From: Celerinatantimonas sp046054195
Lineage (GTDB): Bacteria; Pseudomonadota; Gammaproteobacteria; Enterobacterales; Celerinatantimonadaceae
Reading direction: 5' to 3'
DNA length: 64,000 bases
Assembly: GCF_046054195.1 (NCBI RefSeq)
Contig: NZ_JBEQCS010000001.1
Coordinates: 248,001 to 312,000 of the forward strand
A model generated the notes under the pieces. It saw nothing but the letters and a program-made list of their open reading frames with translations. It was not told the origin of the DNA and did not search any database. The position numbers and the translations under genes are program-made. This document shows positions 17,571 to 26,305 of the stretch, one piece after another. Numbering within the stretch: position 1 is the stretch's first letter; each line of letters begins with the position of its first letter.

Positions 17571-18560
17571 ATGAAACTTGCACAAATTGCCCAGTTAGCC
17601 GGAGTCTCGCGAACCACTGCTAGCGCGGTGATCAATGGCAAAGCGTCACAATATCGTATTAGTGATAAGACCGTTGCTCGGGTGATGGCGGTGGTTGAGC
17701 AGTATAAGTATCAACCCAACCAAAGTGCGGCTCAGCTGCGCTCTGGTAATAGTCGTTCTTTCGGATGTATTGTTCCCGATCTGGAAAACCCCAGTTATGC
17801 CAAATTAGCCAAACATCTTGAGCAAAGTGCCCGAGAGCGAGGCTATCAACTGATTATCTGCTGCAGTGATGATTTACCCGAGATTGAAATTCAGCTGACA
17901 CAAAGTCTGATTGCTCGAGGCGTTGATGCACTGTTAGTGGCTAGCAGTTTGCCGCCAGATAATGATTTCTATCCGAAACTATTGCGCTCTGGTAAACCGA
18001 TTGTGGCTTTGGACCGTTGGCTCGATCCGCAACTGTTTGCCAACATCACCAGTGAAAACCGCAAAGGCGCGGCGGCACTGATGAAATCAAGTCTTAGAGA
18101 GTCAATGCAGCGGGTGGCCATTATTGGCGCGCTGCCCCAATTACAGGTTTCCAGTGAGCGTGAAGCGGGTGCTTGTCAGGCGCTTAAGGAAAATCTTCCG
18201 CATGCCGATTATGAGTTTTTCTACGGGCATCATTACAGCCAAGAACAAGGCGCGGTGATGATGAATAAAGCGCTGGAGTTTAAGCCTGATTTGATTCTAA
18301 CTACGGCTTATGTGTTGCTCGATGGTGGGCTATCACAATTGGTTCGCCGCCCCGAATGGCTGAAAAAAGTCACTCTGGCCACATTTGGTGATAATCGGCT
18401 ATTGGACTTGCTAACTCACCCGGTCAATAGCTTAGCGCAGCAGATGCCGATCATTGCTGAAAAAGCGATTAATATTGTTTTAAAGGCACTCGAGGGTGAT
18501 TATCAAAGTGGGTTAGAAGTCGTTCCAAGGCGCTTAATTATTCGCAATAAGCACAGCTAA
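17571..18560 (+). CDS. cra: Catabolite repressor/activator Cra (FruR)
   Basis: A 329-residue LacI-family regulator. The N-terminal helix-turn-helix reads MKLAQIAQLAGVSRTTASAV, followed by INGKA and the hinge; the family stretches DLENPSYAKLA, ALDRWLD and ATFGDNRLLDLL are present in the sugar-binding domain. It represses fruBKA and tunes glycolysis against gluconeogenesis. Unlike in E. coli it lies next to and divergent from fruBKA. Confidence 0.95.
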   Translation: MKLAQIAQLAGVSRTTASAVINGKASQYRISDKTVARVMAVVEQYKYQPNQSAAQLRSGNSRSFGCIVPDLENPSYAKLAKHLEQSARERGYQLIICCSDDLPEIEIQLTQSLIARGVDALLVASSLPPDNDFYPKLLRSGKPIVALDRWLDPQLFANITSENRKGAAALMKSSLRESMQRVAIIGALPQLQVSSEREAGACQALKENLPHADYEFFYGHHYSQEQGAVMMNKALEFKPDLILTTAYVLLDGGLSQLVRRPEWLKKVTLATFGDNRLLDLLTHPVNSLAQQMPIIAEKAINIVLKALEGDYQSGLEVVPRRLIIRNKHS

Positions 18561-18574
18561 AAGTATCTAAAAGT

Positions 18575-19480
18575 ATGAATATTGCTCTCAAACAGCTTGA
18601 ATGTGTCGCTAAAAGTGAAAAATTGCATCTGGCTTTTACAGACTTGATCTGCTTTTCTGATACGCTTTGGCTCGCTTATCGACAAGCTTCCAGCCATCAC
18701 CGCCAAGATGGTGTGATTGTGGTGAAAAAACAAACACAATGTGGCTGGACTGAGCAGAGTGTGATTCGCGTATCTGGCGATTTAAGAGACCCGAAATTTT
18801 CTATCTCGCCCGATGGCAATTTATTGCTTAATTGCGCCCTGGTTGATAATAAACAGCTGCGCAGTATTGTTTATCAACTTGAACAAGACAACTGGCAACA
18901 AAAAGCGCAGCTCGCCGCCCCAAACCAGTGGTTGTGGCGGATGCAATGGCGTAAAGAGCACGCTTTTGGCTTTGCTTATCAGCATCCGAATACGTTTAAA
19001 TTTTATCAGATTAATCAAGATTTCAGCTCGCAATTAATGCTCGATAATCCGTTAAATGAGCACAGAATTTTGGATGGTTACCCTAACGAAACGGGTTTGT
19101 GCCTAGATTCTAGAGGGAAGATGTTTTGCTTGTTGCGCCGCGATGGGAAGGACCCGCGAGCTCTGCTTGGGCAAAGTGAACCGCCATATCAGAGCTGGCA
19201 GTGGCAAACTTTGAATATTCGCATTGGTGGGCCGGTGCTCACTTTGACAAAGAGCCAGCAATTGTTAGCTGTCGTGCGATTATTTGCGCCGTTTCGAACC
19301 AGTGTTTGTCAGATTGACATTAATAACGGCGAGATTATCGAGCTTTTGGCGCTGCCTTCATCCGGTGATACCAGTTATGCGGGAATGGCATGGATGAGTG
19401 AGAGCCAACTGCAAGTTAGTTACTATTCGTCTCATGAAGGGCCAAGTGCCATTTACCTGGCCCAGTTAAAGCTTAGTTAA
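18575..19480 (+). CDS. Uncharacterised protein, probable beta-propeller
   Basis: A 301-residue protein without signal peptide or membrane helix. It is rich in Trp, Gln and Ser and shows repeated short beta-strand patterns (SISPDGNLLLN, CLDSRGKMFCLL, GMAWMSESQLQVSYYSS) resembling blades of a sialidase or WD-like propeller. It starts 14 bases after cra with no clear ribosome site, so translation may be coupled to cra. No catalytic motif recognised. Converges with pyrI, overlapping it by four bases. Confidence 0.6.
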   Translation: MNIALKQLECVAKSEKLHLAFTDLICFSDTLWLAYRQASSHHRQDGVIVVKKQTQCGWTEQSVIRVSGDLRDPKFSISPDGNLLLNCALVDNKQLRSIVYQLEQDNWQQKAQLAAPNQWLWRMQWRKEHAFGFAYQHPNTFKFYQINQDFSSQLMLDNPLNEHRILDGYPNETGLCLDSRGKMFCLLRRDGKDPRALLGQSEPPYQSWQWQTLNIRIGGPVLTLTKSQQLLAVVRLFAPFRTSVCQIDINNGEIIELLALPSSGDTSYAGMAWMSESQLQVSYYSSHEGPSAIYLAQLKLS

Positions 19481-19944
19481 GCGTCTTTGAGTTCATCAAA
19501 TAGGCTTGTGGCAAAGCTTTTTTCACAGTAATGGCATTTCAGCTTAATCTGCCCAGTTTTGCTGGTTTGCACATGGAAATTGCTAGGAACCTTTTCCGTG
19601 TGGGTTATGCAGTTACTGTTCGGACATTTAAAAACACCTTGCACCGCTTGTGGCTGAGTGACCTGAAATTTACGAACAACCGTATAGTTTTCAATAACAT
19701 TAACGGTGGCTGTTGGCGCAAATAAGGCCAGCTGATTAGCCTGTTCTTCGGTTAAAATGGTGTCGGCCACTTTAATCAGATCTTTGGCTTGATCATTATG
19801 GGTTGGTAAATTTAGGCCAATGGTCAGTCGGCGATTCGCATCGGCCAGTTGCAAAAAACGTAAGATTTTGATCCCCTGACCTGCTGGAATATGGTCAATC
19901 ACCGTCCCTTGCTCAATGGCTTCGACTTGTAATTTTTTTTCCAT
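19477..19944 (-). CDS. pyrI: Aspartate carbamoyltransferase regulatory chain
   Basis: A 155-residue regulatory subunit. The allosteric domain (about 1-100) binds CTP and ATP. The zinc domain has Cys107 and Cys112 in CPNSNC and Cys137 and Cys140 in CHYC. It joins PyrB trimers into the regulated dodecamer. It starts two bases after the pyrB stop. Confidence 0.96.
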   Translation of the reverse strand: MEKKLQVEAIEQGTVIDHIPAGQGIKILRFLQLADANRRLTIGLNLPTHNDQAKDLIKVADTILTEEQANQLALFAPTATVNVIENYTVVRKFQVTQPQAVQGVFKCPNSNCITHTEKVPSNFHVQTSKTGQIKLKCHYCEKSFATSLFDELKDA

Positions 19945-19946
19945 TG

Positions 19947-20876
19947 TTATGCTCCAAAGTGGTTAGTCAGAACCAAGGCTAATAATGCCTGACGGGCAAA
20001 TACCCCATTGCGGGCCTGTTCAAAATAGTAGGCATGCGGGCTTTGATCGACATTGACGTTAATTTCATCAACTCGTGGCAGCGGGTGTAAGATTTTTAGA
20101 TTTTCTTTTGCGCCTTTGAGCATGCTGGCTTCGAGCACGAATGCAGAGCGGATGTACTGATATTCAGTTTCATCAAAACGCTCTTTTTGCACGCGGGTCA
20201 TATACAGAATATCTAAATCATCAATGACCTCTTCAATGCTCTGATGGAAGCGACAATCGATGCCTTTGTCGGTCAGTTCATCAATCAGATAATCAGGCAT
20301 GGCAAGCGCAGGTGGTGCGATAAAATGTAGCTCGCAGCCAAACAATGATAGTGCTTGCGCCAGTGAGTGAACGGTTCGGCCATATTTCAAATCACCGACA
20401 AACGCCACTTTCAGCCCTTCTAATGTGCCTTGCGTTTCATAAATGGTGAACAAATCTAAAAGGGTTTGCGTTGGGTGTTGGTTCGAGCCATCACCGCCAT
20501 TGATAACCGGTACACTGGAAAATTCACTGGCGAGCCTTGCTGCGCCTTCGCGAGGATGGCGCATAAAAAATGCATCGCTATATGATGAGATGATTCTCAC
20601 TGAATCTGCCAGTGTTTCACCTTTTTTATCCATTGAGGTATTGCCACCATCAGGGAAGCCAATCACACTTCCTCCTAAACGATGTACTGCGGTCTCAAAT
20701 GATAAACGGGTTCGGGTTGATGCTTCAAAAAAGCAGCTTGCTACAACTTTATCTTTTAACAATTCAGGTTGGGGAGAGGATTTGAGTCGACTCGCGGTGT
20801 CGATGATCAATTCCAGCTCAGCGCGGCTTAAATCGGTAATTGAAATAATGTGCCGATGAAAAAGCGGGTTGGTCAT
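19947..20876 (-). CDS. pyrB: Aspartate carbamoyltransferase catalytic chain
   Basis: A 309-residue enzyme of pyrimidine synthesis that makes carbamoyl-aspartate. Visible sites: the carbamoyl-phosphate loop FFEASTRTRLSFETA near residue 50, HPTQTLLDLFTI near residue 134, and the aspartate loop. AGGA lies seven bases before the ATG. Leads the pyrBI operon. Confidence 0.97.
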   Translation of the reverse strand: MTNPLFHRHIISITDLSRAELELIIDTASRLKSSPQPELLKDKVVASCFFEASTRTRLSFETAVHRLGGSVIGFPDGGNTSMDKKGETLADSVRIISSYSDAFFMRHPREGAARLASEFSSVPVINGGDGSNQHPTQTLLDLFTIYETQGTLEGLKVAFVGDLKYGRTVHSLAQALSLFGCELHFIAPPALAMPDYLIDELTDKGIDCRFHQSIEEVIDDLDILYMTRVQKERFDETEYQYIRSAFVLEASMLKGAKENLKILHPLPRVDEINVNVDQSPHAYYFEQARNGVFARQALLALVLTNHFGA

Positions 20877-20922
20877 GGTGTGATCCTAAGGTCCGATGGG
20901 GAATCGGAAGCGTATTATAGCA
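20877..20922 (-). promoter_or_regulatory. pyrBI promoter and short leader with 5' hairpin
   Basis: On the minus strand an extended -10 box TGCTATAAT (20922-20914) is followed by ACGCTTCCGATT. The expected start bases 6-9 after the -10 box are T, C, C, G. TCCGAT (20908-20903) and ATCGGA (20897-20892) pair around a five-base loop, right at the predicted 5' end, four bases before the AGGA ribosome site. There is no T-rich leader peptide and no terminator, so this is not the E. coli pyrL-type attenuator. The -35 region is weak. Confidence 0.6.
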
Positions 20923-21150
20923 GCGCTGAGGGGTAATAAATAGTATTCATGTTCGCAGTTATGCAATCTTATGGCTTAAAATTTAGCGAATGAGTGATTT
21001 GTAAGAGAAGTCTTACAAATGTGAAAATGGCGCTTTTGTCTGTAAAAAACGCTGAAATGCTCAAAAGTTTTAATTAGCCTCGAAATGTCGCGTAAAGCAA
21101 TGAATCAGCAGTGATTTGACGTCATTGTTTATTATGTCAAATGGCTGTAA

Positions 21151-21178
21151 TACGCAAAAAGCCTACGATTTTTGCGTA
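21151..21178. repeat. Perfect 10-bp inverted repeat upstream of the AGCS symporter
   Basis: TACGCAAAAA and TTTTTGCGTA flank an eight-base spacer. It lies in the 513-base gap between pyrB and the symporter, about 210 bases before the symporter start. It could be a regulator-binding dyad or an RNA stem. No T run follows in either direction. Confidence 0.5.
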
Positions 21179-21234
21179 TATCGTGTAAACTGCCCCGCCT
21201 AAGTTAGGCAAAAATCATATAAAACCTCAACGTG

Positions 21235-21377
21235 AGCTGATTTTTTAGAGCCTTTTTTGGGGCTCTATCGAAGCCGATTTTACCCCGTTTTTGGGGTGAT
21301 AAGGTCAGCTTGCGCCATATAAAAAATATCATAAAAGCCTGATGATTCTTTGGAGTCATAAGCAGGTCATTTTTTTG
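21235..21377 (+). promoter_or_regulatory. Structured leader RNA before the AGCS symporter (unassigned)
   Basis: Three helices can form a closed three-way junction: AGCTGA (21235-21240) with TCAGCT (21305-21310), AGAGCC (21247-21252) with GGCTCT (21261-21266), and ACCCC (21282-21286) with GGGGT (21293-21297). Further down, CCTG-ATGATTC (21338-21348) pairs with GAGTCAT..CAGG (21353-21366) and runs into seven T, a terminator-like hairpin just before the GGAG ribosome site at 21377-21380. This is a riboswitch or attenuator layout. I do not see the glycine, lysine or other known aptamer cores. Confidence 0.5.
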
Positions 21378-21389
21378 GAGAGCAAAACT

Positions 21390-22847
21390 ATGGATTTAAA
21401 CCAGATCGAGAGCGCCATTCACTGGTTTATGGATCCGATAAGTCACTTTATCTGGAGCTATATTCTGGTGTACCTGTTGTTAGGGGCGGGGATCTTATTT
21501 ACTTTATTTACCCGCTTTATGCAGTTCCGTCTGCTTGGCCATATGATGAAAATTACCTTTCAGCGCCGAGCCGCTGGGGAAAAAGGTATCAGCGCATTTC
21601 AGGCGTTTGCGACATCACTGGCTTCTAGAGTTGGTACCGGCAACTTAGCTGGCGTTGCGATTGCGCTTTGGGCTGGTGGTCCAGGCGCTATTTTTTGGAT
21701 GTGGATGACCGCTTTAGTTGGACTTGCTACCGCCTTTATCGAGTCAACTTTGGCGCAGGTTTATAAAGAGCCTCACAGTGATGGTTCGTTCCGTGGTGGC
21801 CCTGCTTACTATATCGAACGGGGATTAGGTCATCGCTGGATGAGTATTGTGTTCGCTATCTTCTTGCTGATTGCTTATGGTATTGCCTTTAATGGAGCAC
21901 AAGCCAATACCATCGCCCAAGGCATGACTGGCGCATTTGCAATTCCAAATTATGTGACGGGGATTGTATTAGCGGCGCTAACCGCGCTGATTATTATCGG
22001 TGGTGTGCGCTCAGTGGCGATTACCGCTGAAAAAATCGTACCGGTGATGGCCTCGCTGTATTTGTTGGTCGCGGTATATATTCTGCTGGTGAATATCAGC
22101 CATGTGCCTGCGATGTTGGAGCTTATCTTCAAAAGCGCATTTGGCTACGGCCCAATGGTCGGTGGTGCAGTTGGCTATTCGGTTAAAATCGCGATGGAAA
22201 ATGGGATTCGACGCGGTCTGTTCTCTAACGAAGCGGGGATGGGCTCGGCTCCGAATATGGCAGCCACTGCAACAGTGAGTCACCCAGCATCACAAGGTCT
22301 GGTTCAAGCGTTTGGGGTGTTTATCGATACGTTGGTGATTTGTAGTTGTACCGCGGTGGTGATTTTACTCTCAGGCGTTTATGACAAACTGTTAAGTGGT
22401 GGGTTAGGTCAGAAAGTCGAAGGTATTCAACTCACTCAGCAGGCGATGACCGAACACCTCGGGGCATTTGGTACCTATTTTGTGGCGATTGCGATTTTCT
22501 TGTTTGCCTTCACCTCGATTATTGGCAACTACGCTTATGGTGAAATTAATATCGGTTATCTGTTTAAAGGTCATCCTAAAGTTGCCATTTGGACGTTGCG
22601 AATTGCAGTGATTGCGATGGTTTATATTGGCTCGGTTGCTGATCTTAAATTTGTCTGGGATCTCGCCGATTTTGCGATGGGGTTGATGGCAACCACTAAC
22701 TTAATAGCGATTATTTTCTTAGCTCCGATCGCGTTTTATGTGCTTAAAGATTATGAGCGACAGCGAAAAGCTGGCGTGAAACGCCCTGAGTTTGACCCAA
22801 AAATGCTCGAAAGTGTGGCAGGTCATTACAAAAAAGATATCTGGTAA
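21390..22847 (+). CDS. Sodium:alanine/glycine symporter (AGCS family)
   Basis: A 485-residue membrane transporter with about ten or eleven helices. AGCS signature stretches are present: GISAFQAFATSLASRVGTGN near residue 70 and GIRRGLFSNEAGMGSAPNMA near residue 290. It imports alanine, glycine or a related amino acid with sodium. The ATG at 21390 follows TTGGAG; the longer frame from 21342 runs through the terminator-like hairpin and is rejected. Exact substrate is not readable from sequence. Confidence 0.9.
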   Translation: MDLNQIESAIHWFMDPISHFIWSYILVYLLLGAGILFTLFTRFMQFRLLGHMMKITFQRRAAGEKGISAFQAFATSLASRVGTGNLAGVAIALWAGGPGAIFWMWMTALVGLATAFIESTLAQVYKEPHSDGSFRGGPAYYIERGLGHRWMSIVFAIFLLIAYGIAFNGAQANTIAQGMTGAFAIPNYVTGIVLAALTALIIIGGVRSVAITAEKIVPVMASLYLLVAVYILLVNISHVPAMLELIFKSAFGYGPMVGGAVGYSVKIAMENGIRRGLFSNEAGMGSAPNMAATATVSHPASQGLVQAFGVFIDTLVICSCTAVVILLSGVYDKLLSGGLGQKVEGIQLTQQAMTEHLGAFGTYFVAIAIFLFAFTSIIGNYAYGEINIGYLFKGHPKVAIWTLRIAVIAMVYIGSVADLKFVWDLADFAMGLMATTNLIAIIFLAPIAFYVLKDYERQRKAGVKRPEFDPKMLESVAGHYKKDIW

Positions 22848-22864
22848 GTGATGCTTTGAAACAG

Positions 22865-22892
22865 AACCAACCGGGACTACTCCCGGTTGGTT
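22865..22892. terminator. Terminator between the AGCS symporter and pckA
   Basis: AACCAACCGGGA and TCCCGGTTGGTT form a perfect 12-pair stem with loop CTAC between the converging gene ends. T runs are short on both sides (GGTTTG on the plus strand), so it probably serves both directions. Confidence 0.75.
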
Positions 22893-22901
22893 TGCCCTTT
22901 G

Positions 22902-24521
22902 TTAAAGTTTTGGTCCGGCTTTTACTAGCGCTTTACCTGCTTGTTCATCGGTGTACTGATGGAAATTATCAATGAACAGTTTAGCCAGTTGGTTGGCTTT
23001 TTCCTGCCATTTGGCGGGGTCTTTATAGGTATTACGTGGGTCGAGAATGGTTGAGTCGACCCCATTTAGGTGAGTTGGAACCGCAAGATCAAAAATTGGT
23101 AAGGTTTGCGTTTCAGCATCATCGAGCTCGCCGGCTAAAATGGCATCGATAATCGCTCGGGTGTCTGCAATCGAAATTCGTTTGCCCGAGCCATTCCATC
23201 CCGTATTAACCAGATAAGCACTGGCACCGCTGGCTTTCATCCGTTTGACCAATACATCGGCATATTGTGTTGGATGCAATGTTAAAAATGCAGCACCAAA
23301 ACAGGCTGAAAAGGTTGGAGTTGGTTCATCAATCCCACATTCAGTGCCCGCCAGTTTTGCCGTGAACCCAGATAAAAAGTGATATTGGGTTTGATCGGCC
23401 GTTAGTTTGGCAACCGGTGGCAGCACCCCGAAAGCATCAGCTGTTAGAAAAATAACTTTTTGCGCATGGCCTGCTTTTGAAACCGTTTTAACAATATTTT
23501 CAATATGATAGATAGGGTAAGAAACGCGGGTATTCTCTGTTTTTGAGCCATCATCAAAATCAATATTTCCAGCATCATCAACTACCACATTTTCCAACAG
23601 TGCATCGCGATGAATCGCATGGTAAATATCAGGCTCTGCTTGCTCGCTTAGATGAATGGTTTTGGCATAGCATCCGCCTTCAAAGTTAAACACGCCATCA
23701 TCGTCCCAGCCGTGTTCATCATCACCAATCAATGCTCGTTTAGGATCGGTTGATAAGGTGGTTTTTCCCGTGCCTGATAGGCCGAAAAAGATAGCAACAT
23801 CCCCAGCTTGACCTCGGTTGGCGCTGCAATGCATCGCAGCAATTCCACGTTGCGGGAGATAGTAGTTCATCATTGAAAAAATCCCTTTTTTCATCTCGCC
23901 GCCATACCAAGTACCACCGATGAGTTGCATCCGTTCGGTGAGGTTAAACACGGTATAGTTTTCTGAATGCAAATTTTGCCGTTGCCAGTTAGGGTTGGTT
24001 GTTTTTGAGGCATTGAGCACTACAAAATCAGGTTTATAATTGGCCAGCTCTGATTCATCCGGGCGGATGAACATGTTTTTGACAAAATGTGCCTGCCAGG
24101 CCACTTCGGTCACAAAACGCACGCACAGGCGTGAATCTTCGTTTGCTCCGCAATAGGTATCAACTACAAAAAGTCGTTTAGCGCTCAGCTCTTTGACCGT
24201 GAGTTCTTTTAGCTCGTCCCAAACTTGTGGACTAATGGGTTTATTATCGTTTTTAGAGTGTGGATTATTCCACCACAGGGTATCTTCGGTGACCTCATCT
24301 TGGACAATGTATTTGTCTTTTGGTGAGCGCCCGGTAAATACCCCGGTGTCAACGGCTATAGCCCCCATCTTTGTTTCTTTACCACGTTCATAGCCAACTA
24401 GATCCGACTTGGTTTCTTCAATGAACAACTGCTCGTAACTTGGGTTATAGACAATTTCGGTGGTGTTTTTGATCCCATAGTGCTGCAGATCGCTTTTAAG
24501 GCGATTTATGTGCTCGTTCAT
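22902..24521 (-). CDS. pckA: Phosphoenolpyruvate carboxykinase (ATP)
   Basis: A 539-residue gluconeogenic enzyme that converts oxaloacetate to phosphoenolpyruvate. It has the P-loop GLSGTGKTTLS, the metal site IGDDEHGWDDDGVFNFEGGC and the substrate stretch TGRSPKDKYIV. Length fits the ATP-dependent family. AAGGAG lies just upstream. In E. coli this gene is a Cra target, but I see no clear Cra site here. Confidence 0.97.
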   Translation of the reverse strand: MNEHINRLKSDLQHYGIKNTTEIVYNPSYEQLFIEETKSDLVGYERGKETKMGAIAVDTGVFTGRSPKDKYIVQDEVTEDTLWWNNPHSKNDNKPISPQVWDELKELTVKELSAKRLFVVDTYCGANEDSRLCVRFVTEVAWQAHFVKNMFIRPDESELANYKPDFVVLNASKTTNPNWQRQNLHSENYTVFNLTERMQLIGGTWYGGEMKKGIFSMMNYYLPQRGIAAMHCSANRGQAGDVAIFFGLSGTGKTTLSTDPKRALIGDDEHGWDDDGVFNFEGGCYAKTIHLSEQAEPDIYHAIHRDALLENVVVDDAGNIDFDDGSKTENTRVSYPIYHIENIVKTVSKAGHAQKVIFLTADAFGVLPPVAKLTADQTQYHFLSGFTAKLAGTECGIDEPTPTFSACFGAAFLTLHPTQYADVLVKRMKASGASAYLVNTGWNGSGKRISIADTRAIIDAILAGELDDAETQTLPIFDLAVPTHLNGVDSTILDPRNTYKDPAKWQEKANQLAKLFIDNFHQYTDEQAGKALVKAGPKL

Positions 24522-24662
24522 ATGTAAAACTCCTTGTAGGGGGAGGTTCTATTGATCTTTCTTATATAGTTATAGTTGAAAGCAACATGCTTATTGGCGG
24601 GGGTAAGCAGTAATGAGGATTATTGCGAAATGTATCAAAGAAACGGTTAAGTTTTATACAAT

Positions 24663-24687
24663 AAAAAAGGCAGCGAGTGCTGCCTTT
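24663..24687 (-). terminator. Terminator of hslR-hslO
   Basis: On the minus strand AAAGGCAGC pairs with GCTGCCTTT around a four-base loop and leads into a T run. It lies 12 bases after the hslO stop and separates it from pckA. Confidence 0.85.
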
Positions 24688-24698
24688 AGAGTTTTAAA

Positions 24699-25583
24699 CT
24701 AGTGAGTTTGCGGTTTATTGAGCGAGCCGTGAAAAAGCTCGGTAATATCGTTTCTATCAAAGCGATATTCACTGCCACAAAATTCACAGTGCATAGCAAT
24801 GCCACCTTGTTCTTCACAGATATCTAAAAGTTCATCTTCGTGCATTGAAAACAGCGCTGCCTGACAACGCTCTTTTGAGCAGGTGCAGGCAAATTCAACC
24901 GGCTGCGGGTCAAATAATCGCACTTTTTCTTGATGATAGAGCCGATAGAGCATTTGCTCAGCTGGCAAGGTAAAGATTTCCTGTGCAGTGGCGGTGCGCG
25001 TGAGCTCATAAATATGCTGATAATCGTTGGATAATCCACCGCCATTGACAGGCAATTGCTGAATCAGCATTCCGGCGCAGCAAGGCGTTTGTTCGTCATC
25101 TTGGAAGAACAGCCATAAATTAGTGGGAAGCTGCTCAGATTGCGCAAAGTAGTTCTCAATAGAGGCGGCAACCCCTTCTGGCGCGAGTGCCACAATGCCT
25201 TGATAACGCTCTCCATTGGCGGGGGCAATGGTTATCACTAATCGCGCATTGTCCCCAACGAGCGTTTCCAGTGAGTCACTGTCTTGATAACGTTGTTCAT
25301 CCCAGCGCGCAACTCCGCGCATTTTCTGCTGGTTGTTGCCGTTGATAGCCACATAGTGCAGAGCACCAGTGCCTTGCAGCTGAACGGTGATATCCCCTTC
25401 AAACTTAAGCGTTGCAGTCAACAAGCTTGTTGATGCCAACAATTGCGCCAGAATTTTGCGAATGGCTGGCGGATAATCTCGCTGAGATAAAATCGTCTGC
25501 AGTGTTTCATCTAGTTGTACCAGCTCAGCACGGACCTGGTAATCTTCAAAAATATAGCGGTATAAGGTATCGCTTTGAGCCAT
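24699..25583 (-). CDS. hslO: Redox-regulated chaperone Hsp33
   Basis: A 294-residue holdase switched on by oxidative unfolding. The zinc redox switch is intact: Cys233 and Cys235 (CTC) and Cys266 and Cys269 (CEFC). It starts three bases after hslR and forms an operon with it, as in E. coli. Confidence 0.96.
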   Translation of the reverse strand: MAQSDTLYRYIFEDYQVRAELVQLDETLQTILSQRDYPPAIRKILAQLLASTSLLTATLKFEGDITVQLQGTGALHYVAINGNNQQKMRGVARWDEQRYQDSDSLETLVGDNARLVITIAPANGERYQGIVALAPEGVAASIENYFAQSEQLPTNLWLFFQDDEQTPCCAGMLIQQLPVNGGGLSNDYQHIYELTRTATAQEIFTLPAEQMLYRLYHQEKVRLFDPQPVEFACTCSKERCQAALFSMHEDELLDICEEQGGIAMHCEFCGSEYRFDRNDITELFHGSLNKPQTH

Positions 25584-25586
25584 GAT

Positions 25587-25982
25587 TTACTCACCTGTGT
25601 GTTGGTGTTTGAACTGAATAATCTGGCGGCGTTGTTTTTTATCCGGTCGCCGCTCTGGAGCTAATGGTTTGGGAGCCAATTTTCGCTGCTCTTGATGTAT
25701 TTGCCGTTTAGCAATGCTTTGCTCAGTCTCTTCATAGAGTGTTTGAGCAACGGTTGCGTTAGCCCGTTTTTCACTGAGCTCTTTGACAATGACTTCTCGC
25801 TGCTCATTCGATTGCCACAGGCTAATCGTTGCGCCTATTTCAACAACGCGACTAGGTTTGCAGCGTTGGCCATTATAGTGCACTTTCCCACCTTGAATGA
25901 CTTCCGTTGCCAGTGAACGGGTTCTATAAAACCGAGCCGCCCAGAGCCATTTGTCTAAGCGAATTTTATTTGATTGTGCCAT
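25587..25982 (-). CDS. hslR: Ribosome-associated heat-shock protein Hsp15
   Basis: A 131-residue S4-domain RNA-binding protein that recycles stalled 50S subunits carrying nascent chains. The S4 motif RLDKWLWAARFYRTRSLA lies at the N terminus, and the C terminus is basic. A TATAAT box (26015-26010) sits about 27 bases upstream. Confidence 0.94.
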   Translation of the reverse strand: MAQSNKIRLDKWLWAARFYRTRSLATEVIQGGKVHYNGQRCKPSRVVEIGATISLWQSNEQREVIVKELSEKRANATVAQTLYEETEQSIAKRQIHQEQRKLAPKPLAPERRPDKKQRRQIIQFKHQHTGE

Positions 25983-26305
25983 AGATAAACTCGCATTGTT
26001 AAAATCGCTATTATAACAGGTTTGTGAGCGCTCTCGCAGAACGATTTAAGAGACTCTCGGCCACGTTTAACGCATTTAGCTATTAAATCAATTGGCTGTT
26101 TGCTGCATAATAATAAAACAATTAACGAGGCCTAAGTTTAAGCAGAATGATTGCCCAGATAAGTCTTGACGGAACATTCAACATTGGGCACCCTGCGCAT
26201 AATAAGAGTATCTGCGTAATTAATTTACATTTCTGAGTGTAAGTTTCGCTGAACTTAAGCGCTTTAAGGCAGTCATAGCTTGCACGAGACAAAAGTATTA
26301 AGAAG
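25983..26305. other. Intergenic region between hslR and gspC
   Basis: A 323-base divergent promoter region. The hslR side holds TATAAT on the minus strand (26015-26010) with a poor -35 box. The gspC side is AT-rich, but I cannot assign a convincing promoter. No hairpin or small gene is evident. Confidence 0.5.

Noticed and set aside
21235..21310. Glycine or lysine riboswitch before the AGCS symporter
   Set aside because: The conserved core sequences of both classes are missing; kept as an unassigned structured leader.
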